DNA from: Cyanobacteria bacterium OH_SFB_17
Lineage (GTDB): Bacteria; Cyanobacteriota; Vampirovibrionia; Gastranaerophilales; Gastranaerophilaceae
Assembly: GCA_023395735.1 (NCBI GenBank)
Contig: JAEWYI010000102.1
Span: 1 to 55,176 of the forward strand
Reading direction: 5' to 3'
Length of the DNA: 55,176 nt
Shown here piece after piece: positions 23,153-32,602 of this stretch. The number at the start of each line of letters is the position of its first letter. The stretch's first letter is position 1. The notes beneath the pieces were generated by a model that was given only the letters and a program-made list of their open reading frames with translations, had not been told where the DNA came from and made no database searches. A program made the position numbers and the translations under genes.

Positions 23153-24265
23153 ATGAAAAAAATCAAACTAATATTTTCAATAATAATGATAATGAGCATG
23201 TTTTTAAATATAATGCCGGCATCAGCGATAACTTCTTCAGTGAGAATAAAAGATATTGCTCACGTGAAAGGTGTTAGAGATAACCAAATAGTTGGATATG
23301 GTGTTGTGGTTGGTTTGCCGAAGACAGGTGACAACTCACGTTCTACCCAAATCACGAACAAGTTGCTTTTAATGAATTTGGGAACCGTTATTGAACAAGA
23401 AAACTACATTCAAAAAGGTTCTACTGCTGCTGTTATCGTAACAGCTACAGTTCCTCCGTTTGCAAAAAATGGGGATAAAATTGACGTTACAGTGTCAACA
23501 ATGGCCGATGCGAAAAGTTTAGAAGGCGGGGTTTTGGTTCAAACAATATTGAAAGCTGCAAACGGCGAAGCCGTTGCAGTTGCGCAAGGACCTGTTTCAG
23601 TTGGCGGAATAAACGCATCTGCAAACGGAAGCTCATCCAGAACTGCAATTACGACAACAGGTAGAATTCCAAGCGGTGCGATTATGGAACGTGATATGGT
23701 GACGGATATCGGAGATGCTTCGACTTTGACTCTTACAATAGAAGAATCTGATTATACAATGGCATCAAGAATTGCTCAAACAATAACAAATCTTATTGCT
23801 CCGGCAAAAGCAGTTGATGGAACAAGTATCCAAATAAACATTCCTGACAAATTTTTGGATGACAGAATTACTTTTCTTTCAATCCTTGAAAATATAGAAG
23901 TAAGACCAACAACCGAAAAGGCAAGAGTTGTAGTAAACGAAAGAACAGGAACCGTTGTAATAGGAGCAGATGTAAAACTTCTTCCAGCTGCTGTTGCACA
24001 CGGAAATATCACAGTAACTGTAACAACCACAAACGAAGTTTCTCAGCCAAATTCTTTTGCGCAAGGTTCAACAGTCGGATTTTCAAATTCCGAAGTTACT
24101 ATAAACAAAAGTCCTGGAAGTATTGTTGCATTGCCTGCAAACAGTAATTTAAACGATCTTGTAAGAGCTTTGAACTCAATCGGGGTAACTCCTGTTGATT
24201 TGATTTCGATTTTACAGGCGCTTAAAAAGTCAGGTAGCCTTCAGGCAGAATTAATAATAATCTAA
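23153..24265 (+). CDS. flgI: Flagellar P-ring protein FlgI
   Basis: A 370-residue periplasmic P-ring subunit of normal length. After the signal peptide (ending ASA, about residue 25) come the family hallmarks VRIKDIAHVKGVRDNQIVGYG, a GDNSRSTQIT segment, GQ-like VVVNERTGTVVIG and the C-terminal LNDLVRALNSIGVTPVDLISILQAL. The P-ring surrounds the rod at the peptidoglycan layer; assembly needs FlgA, encoded just upstream. GAGGAAG lies eight nt before the ATG. Confidence 0.95.
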   Translation: MKKIKLIFSIIMIMSMFLNIMPASAITSSVRIKDIAHVKGVRDNQIVGYGVVVGLPKTGDNSRSTQITNKLLLMNLGTVIEQENYIQKGSTAAVIVTATVPPFAKNGDKIDVTVSTMADAKSLEGGVLVQTILKAANGEAVAVAQGPVSVGGINASANGSSSRTAITTTGRIPSGAIMERDMVTDIGDASTLTLTIEESDYTMASRIAQTITNLIAPAKAVDGTSIQINIPDKFLDDRITFLSILENIEVRPTTEKARVVVNERTGTVVIGADVKLLPAAVAHGNITVTVTTTNEVSQPNSFAQGSTVGFSNSEVTINKSPGSIVALPANSNLNDLVRALNSIGVTPVDLISILQALKKSGSLQAELIII

Positions 24266-24324
24266 ATCTCAGCAAGGATTATTAATATAAACAGACGATT
24301 AGAAAAAATGGGATATATTGTAGA

Positions 24325-24663
24325 ATGAGTTTAATAGAACCGACAACTTATATGAACATTACACCGACAGCGGTGGATGGGGAGCAGGAAGTTTTAAACC
24401 GAGCTATGCAATCAGGCTCCGGTAAAAAACAACTGGAAAAAGTTGCAAAAGAATTCGAGTCCGTTTTTATTTCAAAAATGTTCTCGCTCATGGAAGAAAC
24501 CGTTGATAAAGAAGGCGGTATTTTCGGTGATGAAACAAAGTACGTTGACACTTTTAAATCATATATGCACAATGAATTAGGAAGAAGTTTGGCAAACAGC
24601 CCGCATACGACATTCGGATTCGCTAAACAAATTTATGAGCAAATGGAAAAATACGTTAAGTAG
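24325..24663 (+). CDS. flgJ: Flagellar rod-cap protein FlgJ (N-terminal domain only)
   Basis: A 112-residue protein matching the N-terminal rod-binding domain of FlgJ: LEKVAKEFESVFISKMFSLMEET and, after a glycine-containing loop, TYVDTFKSYMHNELGRSLANS-like sequence ending in GFAKQIYEQM. FlgJ caps the growing rod. The C-terminal muramidase domain of gammaproteobacterial FlgJ is absent; the SLT enzyme at the head of the operon probably replaces it. The ribosome site is weak (GGGAT), and 59 nt separate it from flgI. Confidence 0.87.
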   Translation: MSLIEPTTYMNITPTAVDGEQEVLNRAMQSGSGKKQLEKVAKEFESVFISKMFSLMEETVDKEGGIFGDETKYVDTFKSYMHNELGRSLANSPHTTFGFAKQIYEQMEKYVK

Positions 24664-24683
24664 TAAGGGGTAAAAGGGGAAAA

Positions 24684-24953
24684 ATGGTAAATTCAGTATC
24701 AAGTTCAAACATAAATCCGATTCAAATGTTTAGTGCGGTCAACGCATTTAAATCAGCTGAAAAAGTTCAGGAATCACCGATTCAGGAGATTTCAGACGGT
24801 ACAGAAATTAATGACAATATGTTTTTGCAAAACAAAGACATAGAAGAAATAAAAGAGTTTGCAAAAAATGCAGGAGAGGAAAATCTTTCAAACGATGATA
24901 TAAAATACGGCGTAATGTACGGCAGAAGCGTAATCGCTGATTATATGATTTAG
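24684..24953 (+). CDS. Small protein in the flgM position
   Basis: An 89-residue protein lying exactly where flgM (anti-sigma-28) is found between flgJ and flgN in many flagellar operons. The N-terminus is Ser/Asn-rich and likely disordered; the C-terminus has short helices (NLSNDDIKYGVMYGRSVIADYMI), which fits the layout of FlgM but shows no clear FlgM signature. AAGGGG lies before the ATG. I call it an FlgM candidate by size, disorder and synteny; it could instead be a FlgJ-associated or lineage-specific factor. Confidence 0.5.
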   Translation: MVNSVSSSNINPIQMFSAVNAFKSAEKVQESPIQEISDGTEINDNMFLQNKDIEEIKEFAKNAGEENLSNDDIKYGVMYGRSVIADYMI

Positions 24954-25037
24954 TGTAAATTTTTTAGACAAAAAGGGTTTAGAAAAAGGTAAAATGGGTT
25001 TAAAATAAGTTTATAACCCTGGAAGGTATCAAAAATC

Positions 25038-25538
25038 ATGGATGAAATCTTAATTCAATTTAAAGAAGTAGTTGACGAAGAAATACAAGCTTATGAAGAA
25101 ATGAGCGAACTTTATACTGCAAAACAATCTATATTAATCCAAGGTAAAAGTGATGCGCTTTGGGATATAGACGCAAAAATCCTTTCTGTTGCAGAAAATT
25201 TAAAAGGGCTTAATCAAAAAAGAAAATCAGTTGCGAAATATCTCGGTAACGAAGATTTGACAATGACAGAAGCAATTGAAAAAGCAAAAGAATCAAATGA
25301 TTCTCTTGCCGGTAGTCTTATGGAGCAAAAAAGTAAGATTTCATTAATTGCAAACGCAATAAAATTGCAAGAAAAAACAAATATGACCCTAATTCAACAC
25401 GGACTTGTGATGGTCGGCAAAACGCTTGATATAATTGTGGGGGCATTCGCTCCTCAGGCAACAGGACAATATGATAAATACGGGCAAAACATAAGTGCAA
25501 GAGAAAGCCTCAAGAGTTCCGTAGAAGAAGAAGCTTAA
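25038..25538 (+). CDS. flgN: FlgN-like flagellar export chaperone
   Basis: A 166-residue, almost wholly helical protein with the FlgN pattern: an N-terminal helix (ILIQFKEVVDEEIQAYEEMSEL), the Leu/Lys heptad middle and a C-terminal segment IVGAFAPQATGQYDKYGQ, like the GxYxxxG end region of FlgN proteins. FlgN binds the hook-junction proteins FlgK and FlgL before export, and flgK and flgL follow directly. GGAAGG lies about ten nt upstream of the ATG. Confidence 0.8.
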   Translation: MDEILIQFKEVVDEEIQAYEEMSELYTAKQSILIQGKSDALWDIDAKILSVAENLKGLNQKRKSVAKYLGNEDLTMTEAIEKAKESNDSLAGSLMEQKSKISLIANAIKLQEKTNMTLIQHGLVMVGKTLDIIVGAFAPQATGQYDKYGQNISARESLKSSVEEEA

Positions 25539-25554
25539 CCTTGGAGAAAAACAA

Positions 25555-27102
25555 ATGACCTTAATTTCCAGCTTAAATATAGCACAGCAGGCAATAACAG
25601 CTAACCAGGCCGCAATAACAGTTATTTCTAATAACATTGCAAACATGGACAATTCGTCTTATTCCAGACAAGGAATAAGTCTTTCTGAGGTTATTAATTA
25701 TACTCCGGCATCAGGCAACCCGATAAGCATAGCAAATTCTCTCAGCGGGGTTGAGGTAACTGAGATAAAAAGATACTCAAATTCTTATTTGCAAAAATAT
25801 TTTTGGCAAGAAAATACAACTAACGAATATTACAAAAAATATGCATCAATGGGTGCGTCGGTTCAAAATTACACAAACGAGTTGAATGACACAGGCCTTT
25901 CAGATGCAATTTCAAAATTTTATGATGCGGTAGATTCGCTAAATGATTCAGCAGAAGACTATACAGCAAGACAAACCTATGTATCTGCGGCACAGAATCT
26001 TTGTACTACTTTCAATACTTATTCAAGCTCTTTGACCGAACTTAGAACTTCTCTTGTCGGTAATCCTACAGAATCAGGTTCTTTGGAGTCTTCTGATATG
26101 GCAGGATATACTTCAGAAGTTAATTCTCTTTTGGATCAGCTTGCTGATATAAACTTTAATATTATTAAAACAAATTCACTTAACGGTACCTCTTCATCAT
26201 CTCTTCTTGATCAAAGAGATGCCATAATTGATGAGCTTTCTGGGTATCTTCCTGTTACTGTTGCGGAAAATAGTAATGGTACAATGGATGTATCAATTTC
26301 AAACACAACTCTTGTAAAAGGAAATACTGTAAAGGGCTATTTGGGACTAACTTCAGGTGATTTAGATACTCCTGCGATAGTAAACATAGTAGACCCGTCA
26401 AATTCTTCAATAAAAATAAAAGAAAACATTAACGACTCAATCAACAACGGTTCTATGGGTGCCATTCTAGATATGTGCGGCTCTGATAGCACAAAATATA
26501 CTATTAGCGGGGTTTTGGATCAAATTGATAATATGGCTCAAGGCTTTGCGGATATAATGAATGAAATACAGCTTTCTACAACCACTGGTGACGGAACAAC
26601 TCCTATGTGCCTTACATCTGACGGAAAAGCACTTAAGGTGGCAACAGAAGCATTATTTGTGAGTGATACAGGCACAACTACAGGAATAACTGCAGGCAAC
26701 ATTACACTCAACGCCGATATTGTAAGTAATCCTTATGAAATAGCTGCAGCAAGAGTAACGGATACAACTAAAACTTCAGATATCAGCAACAGTACAAACG
26801 CAACAGCAATGGTTGAAACCAGAAATACATCTTATTCAGGTTTGGGTTCTTCGACTATTGAAGGAAACCTTGCAAAAATTGCCGCTGAGGTTGGGACTTA
26901 TCAATCAAAGGTTGAATCAAGTTATAAAACTCAAACTTCAGTTTTAAGCTCGGTTTCGACACAACTTGCAGGAGAAACTGGGGTTGATTTGAACGAAGAG
27001 TTGGTAGATTTGGTAAAATTCCAAAGAGCTTATCAGGCAGCTTCAAGAATATTCAGTGTATGTAATGACTTGCTTGATGATTTGATGAATTTAGGTAAAT
27101 AA
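25555..27102 (+). CDS. flgK: Flagellar hook-associated protein 1 FlgK
   Basis: A 515-residue first hook-filament junction protein. The N-terminal SLNIAQQAITANQAAITVISNN with NNIANMDNSSYSRQ is the rod/hook signature; the C-terminal VDLNEELVDLVKFQRAYQAASRIFSV is the standard FlgK end. The central domain is Ser/Thr/Asn-rich and surface-exposed. It is exported through the flagellar system with FlgN as chaperone. Length is typical. GGAGAAA lies six nt before the ATG. Confidence 0.95.
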   Translation: MTLISSLNIAQQAITANQAAITVISNNIANMDNSSYSRQGISLSEVINYTPASGNPISIANSLSGVEVTEIKRYSNSYLQKYFWQENTTNEYYKKYASMGASVQNYTNELNDTGLSDAISKFYDAVDSLNDSAEDYTARQTYVSAAQNLCTTFNTYSSSLTELRTSLVGNPTESGSLESSDMAGYTSEVNSLLDQLADINFNIIKTNSLNGTSSSSLLDQRDAIIDELSGYLPVTVAENSNGTMDVSISNTTLVKGNTVKGYLGLTSGDLDTPAIVNIVDPSNSSIKIKENINDSINNGSMGAILDMCGSDSTKYTISGVLDQIDNMAQGFADIMNEIQLSTTTGDGTTPMCLTSDGKALKVATEALFVSDTGTTTGITAGNITLNADIVSNPYEIAAARVTDTTKTSDISNSTNATAMVETRNTSYSGLGSSTIEGNLAKIAAEVGTYQSKVESSYKTQTSVLSSVSTQLAGETGVDLNEELVDLVKFQRAYQAASRIFSVCNDLLDDLMNLGK

Positions 27103-27115
27103 AGGAATATAACTT

Positions 27116-28099
27116 ATGAATATTAGAACAACAAATTTAAGTACAACAAATTCAATGCTAAATTATATTCAAGATTCTCAATCAAGATATTTTGAAATCA
27201 TGCAACAAGGAGCAAGCGGAAAGAAGGTTACAGAGCCTTCAGATGATCCGATTGCAACAAAAAACATATTGAATGTTAATGCAAAATTGGATCAGTTGAA
27301 CAATTATTTAACTAATATGTCAACGGCGCAAACTGAGTTGAACACTTTAGATGACGCTCTTGCTTCATTGGTTGATTCAATTCAAGATGCGAGTGATCTT
27401 GCAACTCAGGCTGCAAACGGAACTTATGGTTCTTCTTCAACTGATGGGTTTAAATCTCAAATTGATCAAATCTTGGAAAATGTAATTGACATTGCAAATA
27501 CAAAGTATAATGGAAAATACATATTTTCCGGAAATGCAACCGCGACGGAGGCTTATTCGATTACAAAAGATGCAAGCGGAAATATTACTGCTGTAACCTA
27601 TAACGGTACTGCTGCGACTGGAGATTACGAGAGAAAAGTTACGATTTCAGACGGAGTTTCAGTCGGAATAAACGAAGCAGGCGAGAATGTTTTCGGATAT
27701 TATAAAGCTGCGGTAGAAGACGATCCTACTACAGTTGGTGTTGACGAATCACAACCGGAAGAAGCGGTTGGATTGATTGGGACTTTGGTTAAATTGAGCA
27801 ATTCGGTTGCAAGTGATGATAAAGACGGTATCAAAGCTTCTCTTGATGAGCTTTCTACAGCAATTGACACGACCTCAGCAACCAGAACTAAATTTGCATC
27901 TGTTTCAAGCAGGTTTGATTTAACAACAAGCTCTATAAATACTACAGTAATGAATTTGAAAGAATATCGTTCAGATTTGCAGGATATTGATTTGGCAGAA
28001 GTTGCAACAGATTTGGCGACACAACAGCTCGCTCTGGAAGCAACAATGTCTATAACTTCGTCAATGCTTACGGAAAAAACACTTTTAGACTACATTTAA
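27116..28099 (+). CDS. flgL: Flagellar hook-associated protein 3 FlgL
   Basis: A 327-residue flagellin-like junction protein. The N-terminal helix LNYIQDSQSRYFEIMQQGASGKKVTEPSDDP contains the FlgL signature, followed by NYLTNMSTAQTELNTLDDAL. The C-terminus DLQDIDLAEVATDLATQQLALEATMSITSSML is typical of FlgL and flagellin D0 helices. It connects FlgK to the filament. It is the last flagellar gene in the window; flagellin itself and the export apparatus lie elsewhere. [The quoted helices are named by key segments; the first spans about residues 14-43.]. Confidence 0.93.
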   Translation: MNIRTTNLSTTNSMLNYIQDSQSRYFEIMQQGASGKKVTEPSDDPIATKNILNVNAKLDQLNNYLTNMSTAQTELNTLDDALASLVDSIQDASDLATQAANGTYGSSSTDGFKSQIDQILENVIDIANTKYNGKYIFSGNATATEAYSITKDASGNITAVTYNGTAATGDYERKVTISDGVSVGINEAGENVFGYYKAAVEDDPTTVGVDESQPEEAVGLIGTLVKLSNSVASDDKDGIKASLDELSTAIDTTSATRTKFASVSSRFDLTTSSINTTVMNLKEYRSDLQDIDLAEVATDLATQQLALEATMSITSSMLTEKTLLDYI

Positions 28100-28117
28100 T
28101 AATTGTTTGAATCCAAT

Positions 28118-28145
28118 TTGAAAAGGGCAAAAATTGTAGTATAAT
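28118..28145 (+). promoter_or_regulatory. Sigma-70-type promoter
   Basis: TTGAAA (28118-28123), 16-bp spacer, TATAAT (28140-28145). The start site would be near 28152, giving a leader of only about 14 nt that still includes the GGGGAG ribosome site of the following gene. It separates the next transcription unit from the flagellar operon. Confidence 0.65.
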
Positions 28146-28165
28146 ATTTTACATGGGGAGATTGA

Positions 28166-29317
28166 ATGTATAAAAAGATTTTTGCCAAATTAATTTTATT
28201 AACTTATATCGCAACCGGATTGAGCAATCTGGCATATTCGGCTCCTTTTCAAGGACATGCTGAAAAAACTGATACCGTAAAAGAGCAGAGTGAGCTTTAT
28301 ACCGGAAAAATCGAAAACTTGGACAGAAAAGACATTCTAAAAATGACAGTTTCGCAAGTAATTGATGGAAGTTATTCTCAAGAGGGAGATGAGTTTTTCG
28401 CTGAAATTACAGACGATTTGTCTGGAGAAGGCGGGGTTTTGATTCCTGCCGGAACCGTTGCGCATGGAAAAATTAAGCAGTGTAATGGTGCAAGAAGACT
28501 TGGACGTGACGGACATATTGATCTTGATTTTGATTATCTGATGACTCCTGACGGAAGAGAAATTCCGATTGAAGGAAAAATGTCTACGAAGCTTCATCCT
28601 GTCAAGGCAGGTGCTAAGATTGTTGCAACTGATGTCGGTTATACCGCAGTAGGCGGAGTCATAGGCGGAATGTTTGCGCTTCAGCTTTTTGGAATTGAGG
28701 GTGCAATTGCATCTTCAGGTTATACTCTAGCCGGTGGTGCTGCAGTCGGTGGTGCAATCGGGCTTGGTGCAGCACTTTATAGAAAAGGTAAGGATGTTTT
28801 AATTGCTCCGGGAGACGAAATCAGAGTTAAAATTAATACATCGGTGCCTTTGCCTGTTTATAAAGAAACGGCGCTTTTGCAGCATGAAATGAAGTGCGAA
28901 GGGCTTGAGATAAAAATAAATAATATTGCTTATGAAAAAGATCCTTTCGGAGAGCCGAATACAATAACTTTGTCACTGTCTATTACAAATATGACAAAAA
29001 TGACATTTTCAAGTTTTGATTTGGCTTTAATTAATGATTATAATTCAGTTTTTCACCCTTCAATTTTCGGTGATTCAACTCTTATGTTTCAACAAATAAA
29101 GCCAGGGGACAGGGTTGCAGGAAGAATTTCGTTTTCTGTTGACAATATAAAAAGAAAATTTTGGTTGACTTTTTATGACCGCTCTACAAGAAGACCTGTT
29201 TCCAAAATTTCTGTAGATAATGCTTACAGAAAGGTTTCAAGCAAAACAAAGTTGAAAAACGAAAAATTATTTAAAAAGAATAATTTTTATAAAGAAGAAG
29301 ATCCGTTTGATATTTAA
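28166..29317 (+). CDS. Exported protein with glycine-zipper segment, function unknown
   Basis: A 383-residue protein with a signal peptide (cleavage expected near AYSAP, about residue 26). The region around residues 85-150 (GGVLIPAGTVAHGKI) resembles a beta-rich domain seen in some VirB10/TrbI-like and envelope proteins. A Gly/Ala-rich stretch (about 160-205: VGGVIGGMFAL, LAGGAAVGGAIGLGAAL) looks like a glycine-zipper membrane insertion. A second beta-rich domain and a very basic tail follow. No named family is recognised. It has its own promoter and precedes the cell-wall genes, so an envelope role is plausible. Confidence 0.6.
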   Translation: MYKKIFAKLILLTYIATGLSNLAYSAPFQGHAEKTDTVKEQSELYTGKIENLDRKDILKMTVSQVIDGSYSQEGDEFFAEITDDLSGEGGVLIPAGTVAHGKIKQCNGARRLGRDGHIDLDFDYLMTPDGREIPIEGKMSTKLHPVKAGAKIVATDVGYTAVGGVIGGMFALQLFGIEGAIASSGYTLAGGAAVGGAIGLGAALYRKGKDVLIAPGDEIRVKINTSVPLPVYKETALLQHEMKCEGLEIKINNIAYEKDPFGEPNTITLSLSITNMTKMTFSSFDLALINDYNSVFHPSIFGDSTLMFQQIKPGDRVAGRISFSVDNIKRKFWLTFYDRSTRRPVSKISVDNAYRKVSSKTKLKNEKLFKKNNFYKEEDPFDI

Positions 29318-29383
29318 TTTTTTTAAATATTAATTTTGTTAAACTTTCGTTTTTACTCTGTTCTCTTGTGATAAAATTAAGGA

Positions 29384-31096
29384 ATGGAGAGAAGAATTTT
29401 GGATGAAAAAGCAAAACGATTTAAGACGTTTGACAAACGCCTTGGATGCTGGCAGGTATCTTTTGCATTTTTTGCAATTGGCTTGATAATATATTTATTT
29501 TTAATACAAATTGTTGATATTAAAAATTATAGAATGAAGGCAAAAAGGCAAAGAAGTTCCAGAAACTTTATTATGCGCGGAGATATTTTTGACAGAAACG
29601 GCATAAAGCTTGCTTCTGATAAAATATCTTATGATGTTTATGCGCATCCTACTGATTATGACCACTCGCCGGAAGAGCTTGCGAGAATGCTTGCGCCAAT
29701 TTTGAAAATTTCAACAGCAAATCTTGTTGAAAAATTGTCCAGAAAAGATTCTGTCATAACTTTGAAAAAAGATTTAGATAGACCTACTGCACAAGCGATT
29801 AAAAAATTAGGATTGAGAGAAATAAGTTTAGGCAAGAAAAATACAAGAATTTATCCGCAAGGAACTTTGGCTTCTCATATTTTGGGGTATTATAATTTTG
29901 ATGCTGATATTGCATCAGGAGTTGAGCTTACGGCAAAATCACAGTTGGAGCATGTTGAAAAAAATGTTCAGACAGAAAGAACGCCTGATGGAAATATTAT
30001 ATACAGCTTTTCAACCGACCCAGTGGCTACGACATCGCCTTTGAAGGGAAAAAGTTTGACTTTGACCATCGACACTGCTATTCAGCATATTTGTGAACAA
30101 GAATTGTATAAAATGGTGATGAAGCGCTCCGCATTAAGGGGGACAGTAATTGTAATGAACCCTAAAAATGGAGAGATTTTGGCTTATGCAATTTATCCTT
30201 ATTATGATCCAAACAATTATAAAAATGCCTCTCAGATGCAAATTAAAAACTGGACATTAACAGATGTTTTCCCTCCGGGGTCAACATTTAAAACAATAAC
30301 AGTCGCATCATCAATGGCGCTTGGAAAAATTAACGAATATACAAAAATTCATGATACTGGAAAAATTAAAGTCGGCTGGTGGGATATTAAAAACTACGAT
30401 TACAGCAAAAGACCTTATCCAGGATGGATTAATTTAGAATATTTATTTGAACATTCAAGTAATGTAGGTTCAATAAGAGTTGCGCAAACAATGACTTCTC
30501 AAGAATTTTACGATATGCTCAAGAAATTTGGTATAGGTACAAAAACAGGAATTGACCTTCCTGGCGAATCCATCGGACTTTTGCCGCGATGGACAAAATG
30601 GGACAGCTCAACTCATGCTTCAATGGGATATGGTTATGGTGCTTCTGTAACCCCAATTCAAATGATATCGGCAGTTTCTGCTTTGGCTAATAACGGCGTT
30701 AGGGTTACTCCACACGTTATTAAATATACAGGCGAAGATGCTGAATTGAAAATCAAGCATACTCAAGTAATGGCGCCTGAAAAGGCAAGAGCAATAACTA
30801 AAATTTTGGCATCAAGCATAAATAATTCAAAAGCTCCGATAAAATTAGACCATTATAATATCGCAGCAAAAACAGGTACATCAAGAAAACCAAAGGAAAA
30901 TTCAGCAGGATATTCAAACAAATTGTACACTTCAATAGTCGGATATCTTCCTGCATCGGATCCGCAAGTTCTTATATATGTTCTTGTTGACTCGGCTTCA
31001 GGCGGAGATGTTTGGGGTAGTACTGTTGCGGCACCGGTTTTTAAAGAGGTTGCCAGCCAAGTTGCAAGGATTATGAATTTAAAACAAGATAAATAA
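29384..31096 (+). CDS. Class B penicillin-binding protein (FtsI/PBP2 type)
   Basis: A 570-residue transpeptidase that cross-links peptidoglycan at the inner-membrane surface. It has one N-terminal membrane helix (about residues 23-43), a dimerisation domain (RGDIFDRNGIKLA) and the penicillin-binding domain with all three catalytic motifs: S300-T-F-K303, S358-S-N360 and K496-T-G. The next gene is murE, the usual neighbour of ftsI in the dcw cluster, which favours a division PBP. AAGGA sits right at the annotated ATG; a TTG five codons later with GGAGA upstream is a possible alternative start. Confidence 0.93.
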   Translation: MERRILDEKAKRFKTFDKRLGCWQVSFAFFAIGLIIYLFLIQIVDIKNYRMKAKRQRSSRNFIMRGDIFDRNGIKLASDKISYDVYAHPTDYDHSPEELARMLAPILKISTANLVEKLSRKDSVITLKKDLDRPTAQAIKKLGLREISLGKKNTRIYPQGTLASHILGYYNFDADIASGVELTAKSQLEHVEKNVQTERTPDGNIIYSFSTDPVATTSPLKGKSLTLTIDTAIQHICEQELYKMVMKRSALRGTVIVMNPKNGEILAYAIYPYYDPNNYKNASQMQIKNWTLTDVFPPGSTFKTITVASSMALGKINEYTKIHDTGKIKVGWWDIKNYDYSKRPYPGWINLEYLFEHSSNVGSIRVAQTMTSQEFYDMLKKFGIGTKTGIDLPGESIGLLPRWTKWDSSTHASMGYGYGASVTPIQMISAVSALANNGVRVTPHVIKYTGEDAELKIKHTQVMAPEKARAITKILASSINNSKAPIKLDHYNIAAKTGTSRKPKENSAGYSNKLYTSIVGYLPASDPQVLIYVLVDSASGGDVWGSTVAAPVFKEVASQVARIMNLKQDK

Positions 31097-31125
31097 AAAA
31101 ATAGATTAATGAGGATAAAATTAAA

Positions 31126-32589
31126 ATGAAACTTGAAAATATTATTGAAAATATAGAATACAAAGAGTTAGCAAATTTCGAAAACGTTGAGATTTCAGGA
31201 ATATCATACAACTCAAAGACAACTCAATCAGGTGACATTTTTATTTGTTTAGTAGGCGAGCATTCAAACGGACATGATTATGCACAAAATGCCGTTGAAA
31301 AAGGCGCAAAAGCTATACTTTGTGAAAAAAAACTGGATTTTAATATTCCGCAAATTGTCGTAGATTCAACAAGGCAAAAAATAGCTGTAGTTGCGGATAA
31401 TTTCAACCAATCTCCTTCAAAAACCATGAATTTGGTTGGAGTTACCGGTACAAACGGAAAAACAACAGTAACACATTTAATCCAAAAAATACAAGAAGCA
31501 AAAGGTGAAAAATGTGCATTAATTGGAACTTTAGGCTATAAATTGTCATCAGATGATGATTATAAAGATGCAAAACACACGACTCCTCAAGCTCCAGAGC
31601 TTCAAGCGACTTTGAAAATGATTAAAGAGTTGGGGATAAAAAATGTTGCAATGGAAGTAAGTTCTCATGCACTTGAACAAAATCGAGTAGGCGGCTGTGT
31701 TTTTAAAGGCGCTGTGTTAACCAATTTGACTCAGGATCATTTGGATTATCACATAACAATGGACAATTATTTTGATGCAAAGGCAATTTTATTTAAAGGT
31801 TTGAAAAAAGGCGGTTTTGCTATAATTAATCTTGATGATGAATATGCCCAAAAATTTATTTCAATAATTCCGGAAGGTGTTAAGGTAATCACTTATGGAG
31901 TTAAAAAAGAAGCCGATGTTATGGCCAAAAATGTTGAGTTTTCACTTAAAGGCGCCGAATTCCTTTGTGATACAAAGGAATTCGGCGCAAAAAAAGTTTC
32001 TTTGCACATGAACGGAATGTTCAGTGTGTATAATGTTTTGGCTGCCATTTGTGTGGGACTTGTCGAAGGGATTGAACTTGAGGATTGTATTCGTCCTTTA
32101 GAAAGCACAAAAGGGGTTGCAGGAAGGTTTGAAGTTGTTTGCAAAAATCCTCTTGTAATCGTGGATTATGCACATACGCCAGATGGTCTTGAAAATGTTT
32201 TAAAAGCGGCTAGAGAAATCACTCCGCAAAATTCTGATTTAATTTGTTTATTTGGATGCGGAGGCGATAGAGATGCCACAAAAAGGCCTAAAATGGGCGC
32301 TATTGCAGAATCCTTGTCTGACAAGCTTGTTATAACATCAGATAATCCAAGAAGTGAAGAGCCGCAGCAGATTATAACGGATATTCTTGCAGGACTTAAA
32401 TCGATTAATACGCAAAAAGTTTTTGTCGAGCCTGACAGAGGAAAAGCGATTGAATTATTAAAGAGTATTTCAAAAGAAAATGATATAATAGTGATTGCAG
32501 GAAAAGGGCATGAAGATTATCAAATCTTGAAAGACGAAACAATACATTTCGACGACAGAGAAGAGGCAAGAAGAGTTTTCTCAAAATAA
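31126..32589 (+). CDS. murE: UDP-MurNAc-L-Ala-D-Glu ligase MurE (meso-DAP type)
   Basis: A 487-residue Mur ligase adding the third amino acid of the peptidoglycan stem peptide in the cytoplasm. The ATP loop GTNGKTT is at residues 108-114, and the conserved VSSHALEQNRV, the central ATPase domain and the C-terminal KGHEDYQ are present. The amino-acid selectivity motif D406-N-P-R409 is the one found in meso-diaminopimelate-adding enzymes, so the wall is predicted to be DAP-type. Length is normal. GAGGAT lies nine nt before the ATG, and the gene follows the PBP by 29 nt. Confidence 0.96.
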   Translation: MKLENIIENIEYKELANFENVEISGISYNSKTTQSGDIFICLVGEHSNGHDYAQNAVEKGAKAILCEKKLDFNIPQIVVDSTRQKIAVVADNFNQSPSKTMNLVGVTGTNGKTTVTHLIQKIQEAKGEKCALIGTLGYKLSSDDDYKDAKHTTPQAPELQATLKMIKELGIKNVAMEVSSHALEQNRVGGCVFKGAVLTNLTQDHLDYHITMDNYFDAKAILFKGLKKGGFAIINLDDEYAQKFISIIPEGVKVITYGVKKEADVMAKNVEFSLKGAEFLCDTKEFGAKKVSLHMNGMFSVYNVLAAICVGLVEGIELEDCIRPLESTKGVAGRFEVVCKNPLVIVDYAHTPDGLENVLKAAREITPQNSDLICLFGCGGDRDATKRPKMGAIAESLSDKLVITSDNPRSEEPQQIITDILAGLKSINTQKVFVEPDRGKAIELLKSISKENDIIVIAGKGHEDYQILKDETIHFDDREEARRVFSK

Positions 32590-32602
32590 AAGGAGATTAT
32601 GC

